Part shown: positions 8,554 to 15,737 of the stretch, one piece after another
Layout of the letters: each line of letters begins with the position of its first letter
How positions within the stretch are numbered: the first letter of the stretch is position 1
From: Ignavibacteria bacterium
GTDB lineage: Bacteria > Bacteroidota > Ignavibacteria > Tepidaquicellales > Tepidaquicellaceae
Reading direction: 5' to 3'
Length of the DNA stretch: 64,000 nucleotides
Assembly: GCA_019187405.1 (NCBI GenBank)
Contig: JABAQZ010000008.1
Span: 1 to 64,000 of the forward strand
Program-made: the position numbers and the translations under genes
Notes under the pieces: generated by a model
The model's database searches: none
What the model saw: the letters and a program-made list of their open reading frames with translations, nothing else
What the model was told of the DNA's origin: nothing

Positions 8554-10185
8554 TTATTTAGCTTTTAAATGAAATATTGTCTCTGAATAAGCTCCTTTAT
8601 CTTTCTCGGTTCTGTTAAGGACAGGTCTTTTAAACTGATTTGCAATTTGCATTCCTGCATTCTCGGCGATTGTCGGATACATATTGTATTTATCATTTGC
8701 CACCAGGAAAACATTATAATCTTTTACAAAATATTTCTTACAATTGTTGAGCACTGCAGAGATACCTTCAACATAATTTTTCTTAGCTTCTTTTCCTTGA
8801 CCTTTATACAAAGGACCTATCTCCAACTCATCTTTGCGTTCGAACCCAAACAAATCATAAGCATATGCGTGTTGCTCATGATAATTAATTAATCCAACGT
8901 ATGGAGGACTGGAGAAAATACCCTTTATACCTTGAGTCTTGATCAATTTGGAAAATTCAAGATTCAGTTTCTTAACTTCATTCAAAATATCAACTGACCG
9001 ACTATCACCGGTAAGCAATAACTCAAAAGAATCTGTTCTTAGTTTTTCAAATTGAAACAATCTTGTTATTGTATCCTTTGAATAAGTCTGCCACCACTTA
9101 AGAATAGAGAATAGTGGTTTGCAAATTTTTCCATGTTTTGCGCAATAGTAAGTTGTTGTCATCGGCTCATTTAATGTCGCAAGGTCTGCATGAGTAGTAG
9201 CTCGACATGACCTTATAGTTCGACTTAGGATAACACTCAAAATATTTCTTACATTTAAATCTTTTACCTGTTTAATCTCGTCAAATACAATCTGTATTTC
9301 CTCACGGATGTGCTGCAAATACCATCTATCCAAAAAAGATTCATTTTTATCCTGTGTTAACTTGATCTTATATTCATTCAAAATTTTATAGTACTTGGGG
9401 AGAAATGCTTTTTCTTTCTCGTTACTATAGACAGGTTCATTTATTTCTCTATTCTGAAGTTTGTATTTATAATCAGGTACCGGAAAGTATTTATTGTTGA
9501 AATCGTAGAGTTCTCTTAATAATGTTTCTTCGAACTCAATTGTATTAGTTTGTGAAAGGAATTTTTTTAGAGCATTAGTAATTCTATAAATCTCACTTTG
9601 AATATTAGGCAAGTCATACTTTGATATTTTGGAATTTCCTATCAAAGTGTTGAAAGCAGAAACATCAATTCCAATTCCGTGAATTCCTAATTCACACGCT
9701 TGAATTACAGTTGTTCCGCTACCACTAAACGGATCTAACACTATATCATTTTTCCTGAAATAAACTTCTTTCTTAAATGCGTCAGTGTGATCGTCAAGAA
9801 AATATTCAACAAGTTGAGGAATGAATTTACCTTTGTATGGATGAAGTCTATGAACATGCTTTGTTGTTTCTGCTTCTTTGTATTGATCAAACGATAAAGC
9901 CCAATTCAAATCTTCGCCCAATTTGTTCTTGAATTCAATCTCACGGCTTCCATTGTATGACTTATAGTACTCAATTAAATCTTTAGTTGAAACCTGTGTT
10001 GTTCCGTTGATTGATATTTTGGGAATGCGTCCATACTGAATTAGGTAAGAAATGTTTGAAGGAGTTATGTTTTTTCCAAGGTATTCAGATGCCCAATTAC
10101 TTGCTTCTTTAACTGTTAAAAGACTACAGGTTTTCGTTTCATCACTCTTTATTTTAATAAGCTCAAATTGATTTTTGTTATTCAT
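8554..10185 (-). CDS. Site-specific DNA methyltransferase (N4-cytosine/N6-adenine type), TdeIII partner
   Basis: 543 residues from the ATG at 10185 (MNNKNQFELIKIK). The longer frame to 10218 begins with a leucine run and is less likely. Residues 20-80 resemble a small winged-helix or excisionase-like DNA-binding domain (LLTVKEASNWASEYL...). The SAM-binding motif is DPFSGSGTT at about 151-159. The catalytic motif is SSPPY near residue 435, the form used by amino-methyltransferases, especially m4C enzymes, and not by C5-cytosine enzymes. It protects host DNA from the endonuclease encoded immediately downstream. The intergenic A+T-rich region to 10378 should carry its promoter. Confidence 0.85.
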   Translation of the reverse strand: MNNKNQFELIKIKSDETKTCSLLTVKEASNWASEYLGKNITPSNISYLIQYGRIPKISINGTTQVSTKDLIEYYKSYNGSREIEFKNKLGEDLNWALSFDQYKEAETTKHVHRLHPYKGKFIPQLVEYFLDDHTDAFKKEVYFRKNDIVLDPFSGSGTTVIQACELGIHGIGIDVSAFNTLIGNSKISKYDLPNIQSEIYRITNALKKFLSQTNTIEFEETLLRELYDFNNKYFPVPDYKYKLQNREINEPVYSNEKEKAFLPKYYKILNEYKIKLTQDKNESFLDRWYLQHIREEIQIVFDEIKQVKDLNVRNILSVILSRTIRSCRATTHADLATLNEPMTTTYYCAKHGKICKPLFSILKWWQTYSKDTITRLFQFEKLRTDSFELLLTGDSRSVDILNEVKKLNLEFSKLIKTQGIKGIFSSPPYVGLINYHEQHAYAYDLFGFERKDELEIGPLYKGQGKEAKKNYVEGISAVLNNCKKYFVKDYNVFLVANDKYNMYPTIAENAGMQIANQFKRPVLNRTEKDKGAYSETIFHLKAK

Positions 10186-10683
10186 ATCAACCAAAAGTAA
10201 CAAAAACGATTCCAACAATAAATATTATTAATGGTCTAATAAATCGTTAGTATCGCTGACAGAGTTGATGAACAAAGCTGAATAGATTTATATCATAATC
10301 TCAATGGTTTTGATTGAATTTCATTTATTGAACTCATTGAATTTGTTGACTAATTTTATAAAGGAACCTAACAATCTATGAAATCAAAAATTAAGTATTT
10401 AGAAACTGTAGATGTAGGTTATTTGATTAAAGACAATATCGAACGATCGCTTGAATCAACAGTCTTTATCCTAATACCAAATCTTTCGTCACAGACTCTA
10501 ACATACGGGAAAAGGCTTTGACATCAATGATGGGGGAAATATCGGTTGAAGAATATAGTATTTTCGAGAAATATCTTATATAGCAAACTTGTATAATAAG
10601 GAAAGTGAATAGCGTATATTTAAGTGTTATCAGCCATTATTTGACGACAGTGCAATCACGAACAGACAACTAAAAAAACAACT
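10186..10683. other. Intergenic region before the Mrr remnant
   Basis: This region holds one small open frame (10378-10521, listed separately). After it comes a coding-like scrap ending at about 10686 (YQPLFDDSAITNRQLKKQL) with no start. This looks like the decayed edge of an older restriction locus. Confidence 0.35.
10378..10521 (+). CDS. Possible small protein (47 aa)
   Basis: An ATG with a good upstream AAAGGAAC box opens a 47-residue frame starting MKSKIKYLETVDVGYLIKDN. No family is recognised. The ribosome-binding-like box and even composition favour a real or recently real gene. It may equally be the N-terminal remnant of a gene whose remainder has decayed in the next 150 bases. It sits between the type II methyltransferase and the Mrr remnant. 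Confidence 0.3.
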   Translation: MKSKIKYLETVDVGYLIKDNIERSLESTVFILIPNLSSQTLTYGKRL

Positions 10684-11290
10684 ATGAAACTTTGAACAGT
10701 TAGGGCGGGACGACACGGACAACATGAGCAAATCTGCCTTGACGAAAAACTTATCACAATCGGTTGGGACGATTTACCTGACTTAAAATCTTTCAAGACA
10801 CTGGACGACTTTTTTGACGCTTACCAAGAGATTTACCAGAAAGGCAACGTAAAGGCAGGCATTACTGTTGGACAAATTTGGCGGTTCGCAAACGAAATCG
10901 CTATTGGCGACCTTGTTGCACTTCCTTCATAGTTTCAACCTGTTATTCATTTTGGCAAGGAGACAGGTGAGTATAAGTACGATCAAAAGCAAGACATCAT
11001 TCATTGGCGTAAAGTAATTTGTTGTGACAGTTCCTAGAGCATCGTTTGACCAAGACTTACTTTACTCTTTTGGTTCTCTGCTGACAGTTTTGCAAGTATC
11101 AAGAGAAAAAGCAGCAGAATGGGTGATTGCTTTGATTGAAAGCAAAAAAGTTTCGACAACAAAGTGGGGACACTGTTTCAATTGAAGCAGATAAGGATTA
11201 CGATGTTGAGCGTATCGCCAAAGACAGAATTAGCAAAATCATTGACCGCATATTCAAAGGACACGACTTTCAACTTGTTTGCTGTTGGTG
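10684..11290 (+). pseudogene. Mrr-type restriction endonuclease remnant
   Basis: ATG AAA CTT TGA is followed in frame by TVRAGRHGQHEQICL, ITIGWDDLPDL and GQIWRFANEIAIGDLVALPS. This matches the N-terminal region of Mrr-like restriction proteins, which begin W-x-x-RAG and continue with IGWDEL and IGDLVV.PS. The stop at codon 4 replaces the expected Trp (TGG to TGA). A second stop follows LPS, then HFGKETGEYKYDQ continues. A frameshift then leads to VPRASFDQDLLYSFGSLLTV and another to DTVSIEADKDYDVERIAKDR. The catalytic Mrr domain beyond about 11290 is missing. It once cleaved modified or foreign DNA and is now inactive. Confidence 0.7.
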
Positions 11291-11631
11291 ACAAAAAGTT
11301 TGCATACCAGCCGTCGGTAAATTAACAAAAAGGGCTCACTTTCAATTTGAGTTAGTACGAGTTAATTTCGTATTTTAAGTATTACGATTTTTCGTAGTAT
11401 AATGAACTTCTTAACTGAAAGGAACCTTTTTGAAACAAATTAAAAAAAATGAAATTTATCCCGCTAAGGCGGGACTTTAGACTGGTCGAAAGTCAATTTT
11501 GCCATAGCTTCAATGCGTGACAATGTAACAAACATTAAGATTACAAAGCAGCCCTCTGACTTGAAGAAATTGAAGCAGTGTCTGAAGGATTTGGCAGGCA
11601 GAAAAAAACAAAATTGAATTTCATATACGCA
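11291..11631. other. Degraded sequence with a REP-like palindrome
   Basis: This stretch contains a palindrome TCCCGC-TAAG-GCGGGA at 11459-11474. After it an open frame to 11617 reads TLDWSKVNFAIASMRDNVTN and then ITKQPSDLKKLKQ. That frame has coding-like composition but no recognised family, and may be the tail of a lost gene. A short inverted repeat TACGA/TCGTA lies near 11387. Confidence 0.3.
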
Positions 11632-11805
11632 ACACAATAAGTTTTGGTGCTCCCGAGCGAACCCTCCCTGCACCTAGTTATATTAACTCTTTTAATTGTT
11701 CGATACTTATTCCAACTTTTTTCAATATATTATTTAATGTTCCTTTCTTAAGTTCTTTATGATTTGGGACAATCACGGATTTGTTCTCGGAAATGTTATG
11801 CATAA
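11632..11805. repeat. Direct duplication of the hicA 3' region (copy 1)
   Basis: Nearly identical to 13511-13687, with one 3-base indel beside the GCACC box. The shared block covers ACACAATAAGTTTTGGTGC, a palindrome GGTGC...GCACC enclosing CCGAGCGAACCC, and the 3' two-thirds of hicA. The left and right flanks differ, so this is a duplicated fragment and not a whole module. Confidence 0.85.
11678..11805 (-). pseudogene. Truncated hicA fragment
   Basis: On the minus strand this encodes [20 protein letters not shown] and the remainder of the HicA C-terminus to ...QLKELI. It is identical to the tail of the intact hicA at 13560-13775. The N-terminal part, including the Gly-Ser-His catalytic motif, is absent, and no hicB accompanies it. 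It cannot be an active mRNA interferase. It arose by the duplication described for 11632-11805. Confidence 0.8.
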
Positions 11806-11999
11806 TTGTTCTTATCGGCGGGAAAATACGCACTGTAATGTGGAGACTATACTTGGTAGTTTTTTAGTTTATTCATTTTATTGAAGAATTGAAATTTGTA
11901 TTTTATTTGAAACAGATATAAAAGCGTAATTATAGAAAGATTATCTGTAAGATTTTTAGAAAATGGATATTTGATAAATTGAAATTTGAAGTGTAAGAA

Positions 12000-12221
12000 A
12001 TGGATACATACAAAACAAAAGCAAAAGTAAAGAGCAACCATAACATAATTGTGGAAAATGTTCCTTTCAACGTGGGACAGGAAGTTGAAATAGTAATTTC
12101 CAAAAAAAATGGAAATGAAGACTTCTCAAAATTAAAAGAGGAGTTGAAAGGTTCCGTAGTGAAGTATGAAGGACCGTTCGAAGCTGCAATTTCTTCAGAA
12201 GACTGGGATTTACTTCAATAA
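12000..12221 (+). CDS. VapB-like antitoxin
   Basis: 73 residues beginning MDTYKTKAKVKSNHNIIVEN. The N-terminal 35 residues resemble an AbrB/MazE-type swapped-hairpin DNA-binding domain. The acidic C-terminus (FEAAISSEDWDLLQ) would wrap the toxin. It is followed after 8 bases by a PIN toxin gene, the standard antitoxin-first order, and it should bind its own promoter in the 190 bases upstream. Its last 16 codons plus the spacer (12174-12237) are duplicated at 15674-15737. No named antitoxin family was confirmed, so the call rests on context. Confidence 0.65.
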   Translation: MDTYKTKAKVKSNHNIIVENVPFNVGQEVEIVISKKNGNEDFSKLKEELKGSVVKYEGPFEAAISSEDWDLLQ

Positions 12222-12237
12222 TATATTTTATGATACT
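12174..12237. repeat. 64-bp direct duplication (copy 1 in vapBC)
   Basis: The end of the antitoxin gene plus the toxin start region, from CCGTTCGAAGCTGCAATTT to TTTTATGATACT, recurs at 15674-15737 with a single mismatch. Confidence 0.85.
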
Positions 12238-12616
12238 TTTAGATACCCACATTTTTATTTGGCTTGTCAACAATGACGAAAATCTTCCGGTGAATTATCA
12301 AAAATTATTGGAGACTGAACAGGAGAAATATATTTCAGTTATTACTTGCTGGGAAATTTTGCTGCTGTTAAAGAAAGATAGATTAAAACTTAAATCTCAT
12401 TTTAATGAATGGATTTCGAAATCATTAAATGCTTTTAATATCCAAGTAATAAATCTGGATTTAGAAATTGTTTTAGCATATGATAGTATTTCTAATTTTC
12501 ACAAAGATCCTGCAGACAACCTGATAGCAGCGACTTCAATCTCAAAAAAGATTCCTCTTCTTACTCTTGACAGTAAATTGATTAAATATAAAGAAATAGA
12601 AATTTTAAAATTGTAA
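12230..12616 (+). CDS. PIN-domain toxin (VapC-like)
   Basis: 128 residues. The PIN ribonuclease acidic residues are all present: D5 in MILLDTH, E42 in CWEI, D93 and D96 in KDPADNLIAAT, and D114 in LTLDSKL. The length and the DPAD-N-LIAAT signature fit the VapC group common in cyanobacteria and Bacteroidota. PIN toxins cleave tRNA or rRNA and are held inactive by the adjacent antitoxin. The gene seems full length. Its stop is directly followed by ATG of a chimeric pseudogene at 12617, which marks a recombination scar. Confidence 0.85.
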   Translation: MILLDTHIFIWLVNNDENLPVNYQKLLETEQEKYISVITCWEILLLLKKDRLKLKSHFNEWISKSLNAFNIQVINLDLEIVLAYDSISNFHKDPADNLIAATSISKKIPLLTLDSKLIKYKEIEILKL

Positions 12617-12915
12617 ATGTTATTGAACACAAAATTTAAATTACTTGATGTTGTAGCATTACTCAAAGAAAGATATTTCTCAAATTCGATAATGGTCAAT
12701 CGGGCTTAATAGATTTAAAGAAAACAATTTTTAAGGATAAAAGAAAAATATTCCTGCCATTGCATGATAAAAAATATTTCAAGAGTTTTAAGATTAAATT
12801 TAATACTATATCCTGGGATAACGAAGCTGACTTTGCTCCGGAATTTTTGTTAGATTTCCTAAAGAAACAAAAAAAGGGAAAAGATCACGTTCATCTGCTG
12901 CAACATTCTTGTTAG
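12617..12915 (+). pseudogene. Chimeric remnant: DUF4926 N-terminus joined to DUF2442
   Basis: The ATG at 12617 starts MLLNTKFKLLDVVALLKE, the opening of DUF4926 proteins. At about 12670 the sequence switches to the DUF2442 gene body in another frame (KIFLKFDNGQSGLIDLKKT), duplicated from 14291-14539 with a few substitutions. Neither protein can be made: DUF4926 lacks its C-terminus and the DUF2442 copy lacks its start. The missing DUF4926 C-terminus appears at 15566-15673, on the other strand. This is direct evidence of shuffling in the toxin-antitoxin cluster. Confidence 0.75.
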
Positions 12916-12918
12916 TGA
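12670..12918. repeat. 249-bp direct duplication (copy 1 of DUF2442 body)
   Basis: Matches 14291-14539 at a constant offset of 1621 bases with only a handful of substitutions. It covers most of the DUF2442 coding region and ends at GTTAGTGA just after the stop codon. Confidence 0.9.
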
Positions 12919-12971
12919 CCCTCGCTCCGCTCAAAGACTCCAATAAGTACGGAAATATTCGGGTCACCAAC
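12911..12971. repeat. Imperfect palindrome GTTAGTGACCC ... GGGTCACCAAC
   Basis: Eleven-base arms with one mismatch enclose about 40 bases. Related arms occur at 14059-14092 (GTTGGT...GGGTCACCAAC), one arm lies at about 170 (GGTCACCAAC), and GTTAGTGA alone is at 14532. They sit at edges of toxin-antitoxin genes and duplications. Confidence 0.55.
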
Positions 12972-13195
12972 AACACACTCTCCTCCAACGGCAGAACGAC
13001 TCTCAAATTAACAAGATTTTATTATGAAGTATTGATGAGTTTAGATTTCTTGACAGCGGTAAAAATAGTGAGCACAAATCAAATTATTAATAGAGACTGG
13101 CTGTTTGAAAAATAAAGTGGCATGAGAAAGTATCAGAAATAGAAAATTCTTAAACTTAGTATAGAAATTAATATCGAAATATTTTAAGTTAGTCT

Positions 13196-13423
13196 ATGGA
13201 GATAAACTGGAAAAAACATATTGAAACAAATCCAAAAATAATGTTTGGAAAACCTGTTATAATAGGCACAAGAATTCCTGTAGATTTGATTCTTGAAAAA
13301 CTATCTTTGGGAGAAACTACCGAGCAACTTTTAAAATCTTACCCTACTCTAAATAAGGAATCCATATATGCCTGTCTTGCTTTTGCTTCCGAGTCTGTTA
13401 AGAATGAAGTTGTAACCGGGTAA
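13196..13423 (+). CDS. DUF433 antitoxin-like protein
   Basis: 75 residues, with MFGKPVIIGTRIPVDLILEK and then GETTEQLLKSYP, the hallmark of DUF433 proteins. These are winged-helix antitoxins usually paired with a DUF5615/Mut7-C PIN-like toxin. Here the toxin start overlaps the stop (TAATG at 13421-13425), but the toxin breaks off after about 15 codons, so this antitoxin is orphaned. The DUF433 domain appears complete at this length. It may still repress its promoter. Confidence 0.75.
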   Translation: MEINWKKHIETNPKIMFGKPVIIGTRIPVDLILEKLSLGETTEQLLKSYPTLNKESIYACLAFASESVKNEVVTG

Positions 13424-13470
13424 TGAAGATAGTTGCAGATGAAAGTGATGATTATGGTATCATTGATCTG
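13423..13470 (+). pseudogene. Truncated DUF5615 PIN-like toxin
   Basis: The frame begins MKIVADESDDYGI, as in DUF5615 (Mut7-C-type) toxins, whose early Asp belongs to the PIN-like active site. At about 13468 the sequence changes abruptly to a 39-base segment also found at 15835-15873, which is the reverse complement of DUF433 coding sequence. Only about 15 of roughly 110 expected residues remain. Confidence 0.65.
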
Positions 13471-13506
13471 TTCCTTTTGTACAGATGGAAAACCCTCCAA
13501 AAATTC
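13468..13506. repeat. 39-bp direct duplication of a DUF433 fragment
   Basis: CTGTTCCTTTTGTACAGATG... matches 15835-15873 with two differences. On the minus strand it encodes EFLEGFPSVxKEQ, a DUF433 C-terminal motif. Confidence 0.75.
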
Positions 13507-13510
13507 CAAT

Positions 13511-13687
13511 ACACAATAAGTTTTGGTGCTCCCGAGCGAACCCTCCCTGCACCAAACAGTTATATTAACTCTTTTAATTGTTCGATACTTATTCCAACTT
13601 TTTTCAATATATTATTTAATGTTCCTTTCTTAAGTTCTTTATGATTTGGGACAATCACGGATTTGTTCTCGGAAATGTTATGCATAA
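13511..13687. repeat. Duplication of the hicA 3' region (copy 2, intact locus)
   Basis: The partner of 11632-11805. It includes the palindrome GGTGC...GCACC at about 13525-13553 downstream of hicA, which may act as a transcription end or a recombination point. Confidence 0.85.
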
Positions 13688-13775
13688 ATATATGGCTTCC
13701 TCTTTGATGGTCAACATAATAACCAATTCTCCTTAAGGCTTTGGTCACTTCTTTACCGGAAAATGTTTTACTCAA
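13560..13775 (-). CDS. hicA: HicA mRNA interferase toxin
   Basis: 71 residues, [20 protein letters not shown] then HQRGSHIFM. The Gly-Ser-His of HicA, with the catalytic His, is intact in the dsRBD-like fold, followed by the [14 protein letters not shown] segment typical of the family. It degrades mRNA when free of HicB. Its start overlaps the stop of hicB by four bases (ATGA), an antitoxin-first hicBA operon. The last 43 codons are duplicated as a fragment at 11678-11805. Confidence 0.92.
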   Translation of the reverse strand: MSKTFSGKEVTKALRRIGYYVDHQRGSHIFMHNISENKSVIVPNHKELKKGTLNNILKKVGISIEQLKELI

Positions 13776-13987
13776 ATCGTGACTTCTATTTCTTTAATCT
13801 TAATATCAGGTTTTGAATATATTTGATTTATTTTTTCTAGACCTTCTAAATAACACTCTATTGCTTCTTTAGCATTTAAAATAGCTGACTCTTCCGAATC
13901 ACCTTGTGTAAAGCATCCGTCTAAAGCCGGAACCGTAACATTGTACCCACCCTCTTCTGTCTTTTCTAAAACTATGTTGAATTTCAT
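13772..13987 (-). CDS. hicB: HicB antitoxin
   Basis: 71 residues from the ATG at 13987 ([20 protein letters not shown]). A frame to 14044 exists, but its extra 19 residues are hydrophobic and Ile-rich and are probably promoter DNA. It shows the HicB partial RNase H-like fold: [19 protein letters not shown] followed by [14 protein letters not shown]. It neutralises HicA, translated from the overlapping downstream start. It is a short form without an obvious C-terminal ribbon-helix-helix domain, so autoregulation may need HicA or may be weak. Confidence 0.9.
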   Translation of the reverse strand: MKFNIVLEKTEEGGYNVTVPALDGCFTQGDSEESAILNAKEAIECYLEGLEKINQIYSKPDIKIKEIEVTI

Positions 13988-14058
13988 ATTTTTTTCTTCT
14001 ATAATAATAATTACATACTTGCTTTGAAATACAATTGTAAACATATTTTTTTCCCTTT

Positions 14059-14092
14059 GTTGGTTTTACCGAGCGATGTGAGGGTCACCAAC
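14059..14092. repeat. Short imperfect palindrome GTTGGT...GGGTCACCAAC
   Basis: Related to 12911-12971 but shorter, with CCGAGCGATGTGAG between the arms. The next 25 bases include GGAACCCGCCCGCGG, GC-rich against the local background. Confidence 0.5.
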
Positions 14093-14248
14093 AAGCTCAA
14101 AGTGCTTGCTGGAACCCGCCCGCGGACAGTAAATTTTCTATTTTTTTCGTTTACACAGTTTAGTAATTTATTAGAAGTGAAAGGATTAGATGATTGTGCA
14201 TTTAAAAAAAATTCAGCCCTTAGAATAAAATAGAAAAAATAGAATAAA

Positions 14249-14536
14249 ATGATACTAAATGTAATTGATGCAGATTACCGTGGTGATTACAAGATATTTC
14301 TCACATTCGATAATGGTCAATCGGGCTTAATAGATTTAAAGAAAACAATTTTTAAGGATAAAAGAAAAATATTCCTGCCATTGCATGATAAAAAATATTT
14401 CAAGAGTTTTAAGATTAAATTTAATACAATATCCTGGGATAACGAAGCTGACTTTGCTCCGGAATTTTTGTTAGATTTCCTAAAGAAACAAAAAAAGGGA
14501 AAAGGTCACGTTCATCTGCTGCAACATTCTTGTTAG
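14249..14536 (+). CDS. DUF2442 family protein
   Basis: 95 residues, with MILNVIDADYRGDYKIFLTF, then NGQSGLIDLKKTIF and ISWDNEADFAPEFL, the DUF2442 pattern. Members usually pair with DUF4160 proteins in putative toxin-antitoxin modules. No DUF4160 gene is visible here. The gene is intact, and a start-less copy lies at 12670-12918. The C-terminal tail KKGKGHVHLLQHSC may be extended by repeat sequence. Function is unproven; it may be a DNA-binding antitoxin component. Confidence 0.75.
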   Translation: MILNVIDADYRGDYKIFLTFDNGQSGLIDLKKTIFKDKRKIFLPLHDKKYFKSFKIKFNTISWDNEADFAPEFLLDFLKKQKKGKGHVHLLQHSC

Positions 14537-14539
14537 TGA
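14291..14539. repeat. 249-bp duplication (copy 2, intact DUF2442)
   Basis: The partner of 12670-12918. It ends at GTTAGTGA just after the stop codon. Confidence 0.9.
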
Positions 14540-14699
14540 TTCTCGCCAACTGCACTTAAACTAAAATTTGGTAGCATATAATTGTGAAAAAAGAGAAATT
14601 TTTTCATCGCCCTTTCATTTTTAGAAAAGTTGAATAAGAAAATGTGAAATTATAGTAATGCAATGCTTCAAGTGGTAATGGAATTTCTGAATATTATTT

Positions 14700-14951
14700 T
14701 TAATAAATATCTTTTCTATGACCTAATGTAATAACATCTACTAGTAGTACATCATCAAACACTTCGTAAATAATCCTGTAATTAGATACTCGAATACGAT
14801 ACCCGTTTCTGCCTTTAAGTTTCTTATATCCGGTAGGACGTGGATTATCGGCAAGACTATAAACTGCTTTCTTGATTTTAGAATAGAATGGCTCATTAAT
14901 ATCTTCAAGGATTTTGACTGCTCTTTTCCTTATCGTAATCTGATAAGCCAT
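14700..14951 (-). CDS. RelE/ParE-family toxin
   Basis: 83 residues with the RelE fold signature: ITIRKRAVKILEDIN, then NPRPTGYKKLKGRNGYRIRV, SNYRIIYEV and the C-terminal LGHRKDIY. The basic residues (K, R and the final Arg-Lys with Tyr) match ribosome-dependent mRNA interferases. The ATG at 14951 directly follows the TAG of the antitoxin gene, so the pair is co-transcribed. It cleaves mRNA at the ribosome by family knowledge. Confidence 0.88.
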   Translation of the reverse strand: MAYQITIRKRAVKILEDINEPFYSKIKKAVYSLADNPRPTGYKKLKGRNGYRIRVSNYRIIYEVFDDVLLVDVITLGHRKDIY

Positions 14952-15164
14952 CTACTTTTTACTTTTCCTCTTTGCTTCTATCATTTCAAATGCTTTATCA
15001 ACCGGTATTGAAGATTCATTATCTGCTTTTGTTTCATCGTAAAGTCTGATATCTTCAAGCTCTTCAAGCTCCTCCACGATGATTTCAAATTCAGCTACGG
15101 GAATAACTACAGAGACTCTATTCCCTTTTTTATCAATGATGTATTGCGGATTAATAGTTGTCAT
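14952..15164 (-). CDS. RelB/Phd-type antitoxin
   Basis: 70 residues from the ATG at 15164 (MTTINPQYIIDKKGNRVSVV). A longer frame to 15203 adds an unlikely Asn/Phe-rich leader. The opening IDKKGNRVSVVIPVAEFEII is characteristic of short antitoxins partnering RelE toxins in Bacteroidota. The middle is acidic (EELEELEDIRLYDE) and the C-terminus basic. It should bind the toxin and repress the shared promoter upstream of 15164. Confidence 0.8.
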   Translation of the reverse strand: MTTINPQYIIDKKGNRVSVVIPVAEFEIIVEELEELEDIRLYDETKADNESSIPVDKAFEMIEAKRKSKK

Positions 15165-15341
15165 AAAGAATTTTTGATTTAAATTAAAATTTAAGTAAGT
15201 CAAAATAAATATATTATTCTATTCATTCCGATGTCCTCCGATTTCCACGCCGAGTTATTCTGCTTCCGCGAAAAGTTTTTTAGGAATAAAATTTCTTATT
15301 GCGAAATGATCCTCCGCATATTTCACTTATTAATTCATGCC

Positions 15342-15362
15342 TTCCCAAGCTGGGCTTGGGAA
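15342..15362. repeat. Perfect palindrome TTCCCAAGC-TGG-GCTTGGGAA
   Basis: A 9-bp stem with a 3-base loop and no T run. It is a REP-like element of the kind scattered through this island. Confidence 0.7.
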
Positions 15363-15397
15363 AGAGTAAAAATCTAAAATCAAATTCCAAACCCCCA

Positions 15398-15541
15398 TCA
15401 CTGTCTCGCCAGTATTACTTTTAATTTCGCTTCGTTATCTTCAATTAAATCTCCGCTGACATCAATTGTCACGGGAGTAAATTTTTCCTTTAAATTCAAA
15501 CGGCGATTTATAGTCGGGGCAAGTTGAGAACGAATTGACAT
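15398..15541 (-). CDS. Possible small protein (47 aa)
   Basis: The ATG at 15541 opens MSIRSQLAPTINRRLNLKEK followed by FTPVTIDVSGDLIEDNEAKL and a stop at 15398. Composition is protein-like and the frame is clean. No family is recognised. It lies just downstream of the DUF4926 fragment in the same direction and may be the end of a broken neighbour of the original toxin-antitoxin operon, or a complete small gene. Confidence 0.35.
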   Translation of the reverse strand: MSIRSQLAPTINRRLNLKEKFTPVTIDVSGDLIEDNEAKLKVILARQ

Positions 15542-15565
15542 AAAGATATTCTGCTACAGCATAAA

Positions 15566-15673
15566 TTAAGCACCTTCCATTTCATAATGCAACAACAAAA
15601 GGTCTTTGGATTCTACCGGGCAGGTCATAATTGTTTCTCCTTTCTTATTACAAAACTCAACTTCATAGGTTCC
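15566..15673 (-). pseudogene. DUF4926 C-terminal fragment
   Basis: On the minus strand: GTYEVEFCNKKGETIMTCPV then LLLLHYEMEGA and stop. This is the second half of a DUF4926 protein. The N-terminal half of such a protein is found at 12617-12670 on the other strand. The sequence stops abruptly at 15674, where the duplicated vapBC segment begins. Confidence 0.6.
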
Positions 15674-15737
15674 CCGTTCGAAGCTGCAATTTATTCAGAA
15701 GACTGGGATTTACTTCAATAATATATTTTATGATACT
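15674..15737. repeat. 64-bp duplication (copy 2)
   Basis: The partner of 12174-12237. It carries the end of the vapB-like gene with neither its start nor a toxin gene after it. Confidence 0.85.

Noticed and set aside
12911-12971. Classical integron attC site at the toxin-antitoxin palindromes
   Set aside because: The ends read GTT...AAC, the reverse of the AAC...GTT order of attC, and the genes around them lie on both strands.
13988-14044. N-terminal extension of HicB to 14044
   Set aside because: The extension is Ile-rich and unlike HicB, which normally begins a few residues before the beta strand FNIVLEK.
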